From the IMG/VR virus record IMGVR_UViG_3300042988_000010, positions 1-24,289 of that record: a DNA stretch of 24,289 nt; one strand, given 5' to 3'. Below, piece after piece: positions 22,989 to 24,289 of this stretch (position 1 is the stretch's first letter; each line of letters opens with the position of its first letter). This stretch comes from a virus. A model generated the notes under the pieces. It was not told where the DNA came from. It saw only the letters and a list, made by a program, of their open reading frames with translations, and searched no databases. The translations under genes were made by a program, and so were the position numbers.

Positions 22989-24289
22989 TTAGCGGATTGG
23001 ACAGTGACCTGTTTCACAGTCATCTTCCAAATCAGCATCAATATCGTTAGACGCATTCAAGTCAATCGGTTGTAGATTAGCTACGTATGCGTCATATTCT
23101 TCTTTTGTTACGACTGCTTGGGGTAGGTAGGAATATCCCAAATCTTTTGCAGACTTTGTGGGGTCTGCCCGAAATAAGAAAGATACTCCAACATAATTAT
23201 CCCAATTATCATGTAACCATTCCACAATTGCATCTGCTTCCTCTGGAGAATAGCTAATAGTTGCCGATACGTTTTGTTGACACCAGTTTTGCATCAACAT
23301 TTTGTATCGTTCGAGTTGTGACACAGCACTCTCAGTATTAACTTCCATTACGATACCGTCTTTCTCAAACTTATCGAATGGTACGTCATCCCATTTAACT
23401 GGGAACGTAATCAATACAGCACTTGGGTCAATAGGATGATCAACCACTTTGTATCCAGCTGCACGACACAGAGGAACCAAAGGATCGAACTTACCATACG
23501 TTACATTGTTAAAGATGTACTTACCTAGAGGCTTATGAACCCCTTCGGTTGTATCCATAACTTTAGAGAGTGTACCTGATGGTTTGATTGTTGTGACGTT
23601 CTTAGGACGTGGAAGCCCAAGTTGGTCAGCCATTGAGTAAGCTCCTGCAACAGCTGTTCGTTGGAGTTCTGCGTAGTCATATGCAGACAGATCGGGTCGT
23701 CGAACGATTCCAGTAATGCCCACTCCACATAACCGAAGGAACTCGTTATTGAGATGCCATGCTTCTTGCAGAATTCCGTCACGAAGATCAACACAAGTCT
23801 GTCGGTAATTGGCCCGTGCTGCAAGCTCAGTTGCTCGTCGTAAGCCTGCTGAATCGCCTTGGAACTTTGCAAGGTCAACCTCCGTCAAATTACAGAATGA
23901 TTTATTACCCAAAAGAATCTCAGCACAAGGATTAACACCCTTGAACCAAGGAGCACGTTTACGAGCTGCTACACCGTTAATAAAGCCAGGCTCACTACCA
24001 CCAGCAGCAACCATCAGCTTAATTACATGAGCAATTTCATCCTTAGAAGGACGATGATTGAACAGCAAGCTGTTGTTAGATTGTGCTCGTTGTGGATTGT
24101 TTACCCACCATTCATTCTTCGCAACTGCGAACTCAGCCCACTCATCTTCTCCATACTCGAATAGAGCAATTTCAGCTGAACGGCGAGAAGAGAGGATAGT
24201 ACCCAACCAGTTAACAATGTCAAGAATGTCGATACGAGTAAGCAAGCTACCGCTACGACGATTAAGGATTTTAAAAATCGCTTCGTAAG
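22989..24289 (-). CDS. nrdJ: Class II (adenosylcobalamin-dependent) ribonucleotide reductase, C-terminal part (5' end outside window)
   Basis: The frame runs open to the right edge, so the N-terminus lies beyond the window; the TTG at 24243-24245 is internal. About 432 residues are visible. The leading part NRRSGS...DILDIVNWLGT and RRSAEIALFEYG are reductase barrel motifs. NPCAEILLGNKSFCNL gives the catalytic thiyl cysteine, the C-x-E glutamate and the second redox cysteine 11 residues later, the same spacing as C408/C419 of the Lactobacillus leichmannii monomeric enzyme. The barrel continues with TTIKPSGTLSKVMDTTEGVH, and the C-terminus ends CETGHCPIR, the swinging C-x4-C tail. It converts ribonucleotides (triphosphates in the monomeric type) to deoxy forms using host-derived B12. 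It forms a leftward operon with the glutaredoxin. Confidence 0.93.
   Translation of the reverse strand, partial: YEAIFKILNRRSGSLLTRIDILDIVNWLGTILSSRRSAEIALFEYGEDEWAEFAVAKNEWWVNNPQRAQSNNSLLFNHRPSKDEIAHVIKLMVAAGGSEPGFINGVAARKRAPWFKGVNPCAEILLGNKSFCNLTEVDLAKFQGDSAGLRRATELAARANYRQTCVDLRDGILQEAWHLNNEFLRLCGVGITGIVRRPDLSAYDYAELQRTAVAGAYSMADQLGLPRPKNVTTIKPSGTLSKVMDTTEGVHKPLGKYIFNNVTYGKFDPLVPLCRAAGYKVVDHPIDPSAVLITFPVKWDDVPFDKFEKDGIVMEVNTESAVSQLERYKMLMQNWCQQNVSATISYSPEEADAIVEWLHDNWDNYVGVSFLFRADPTKSAKDLGYSYLPQAVVTKEEYDAYVANLQPIDLNASNDIDADLEDDCETGHCPIR

Noticed and set aside
24058-24288. 76-codon plus-strand frame at the right edge
   Set aside because: It is antisense to the well-identified class II ribonucleotide reductase, with no motif of its own.

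Overview
The window is a piece of a tailed double-stranded DNA bacteriophage genome with a short-tailed (podovirus), T7-like virion plan. No host chromosome genes, integrase, insertion sequence or CRISPR array were recognised. The evidence is one dense rightward run of a terminase pair, portal, scaffold, major capsid protein, tail-tube adaptor and nozzle, and three to four internal (ejected) virion proteins. Most of these genes overlap by 1-50 bases or sit within a few bases of each other. The lytic transglycosylase domain, the M15 peptidase-type endolysin and the B12-dependent ribonucleotide reductase suit a phage of a Gram-negative bacterium, but the host cannot be named from this sequence alone. 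Base composition is moderately AT-rich by eye.

Layout. 1-630: the 3' end of a receptor-binding tail fibre plus a small protein translationally coupled to it. 623-1589: lysis cassette, made of a small single-span membrane protein, a holin of the gene-transfer-agent type and an M15 peptidase endolysin. 1591-3974: a small basic protein and the small and large terminase subunits. 3977-5994: portal and a small coiled-coil protein. 5995-6196: the only real non-coding stretch, holding an array of short AT-rich dyads and a complete tRNA-Asn(GUU) with encoded CCA. 6197-9253: scaffold, major capsid protein and two probable capsid-surface proteins, with an intrinsic terminator after the capsid gene and another after the first surface protein. 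9255-12470: adaptor, a small protein and nozzle. 12451-21497: internal virion proteins, including a 1677-residue giant and a separate lytic transglycosylase fused to a zincin-like HExxH domain. 21497-22746: two small basic proteins and a PhoH-like ATPase, closed by a strong terminator. 22795-24289, on the opposite strand: a short glutaredoxin and the C-terminal part of a class II (adenosylcobalamin) ribonucleotide reductase, convergent with the structural operon.

How it works together. The rightward genes cover cell lysis, DNA packaging, capsid building, tail assembly and the protein channel and wall-degrading enzymes needed for DNA ejection. The leftward reductase and glutaredoxin make deoxynucleotides for replication and would belong to an earlier expressed module. 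Points deserving most attention are an apparent AUA start codon at 8576, the transglycosylase-zincin fusion at 20094-21497 with its TTG start buried in the preceding gene, the dyad array around the tRNA, and a glutaredoxin that stops before its usual C-terminal glutathione-binding segment.
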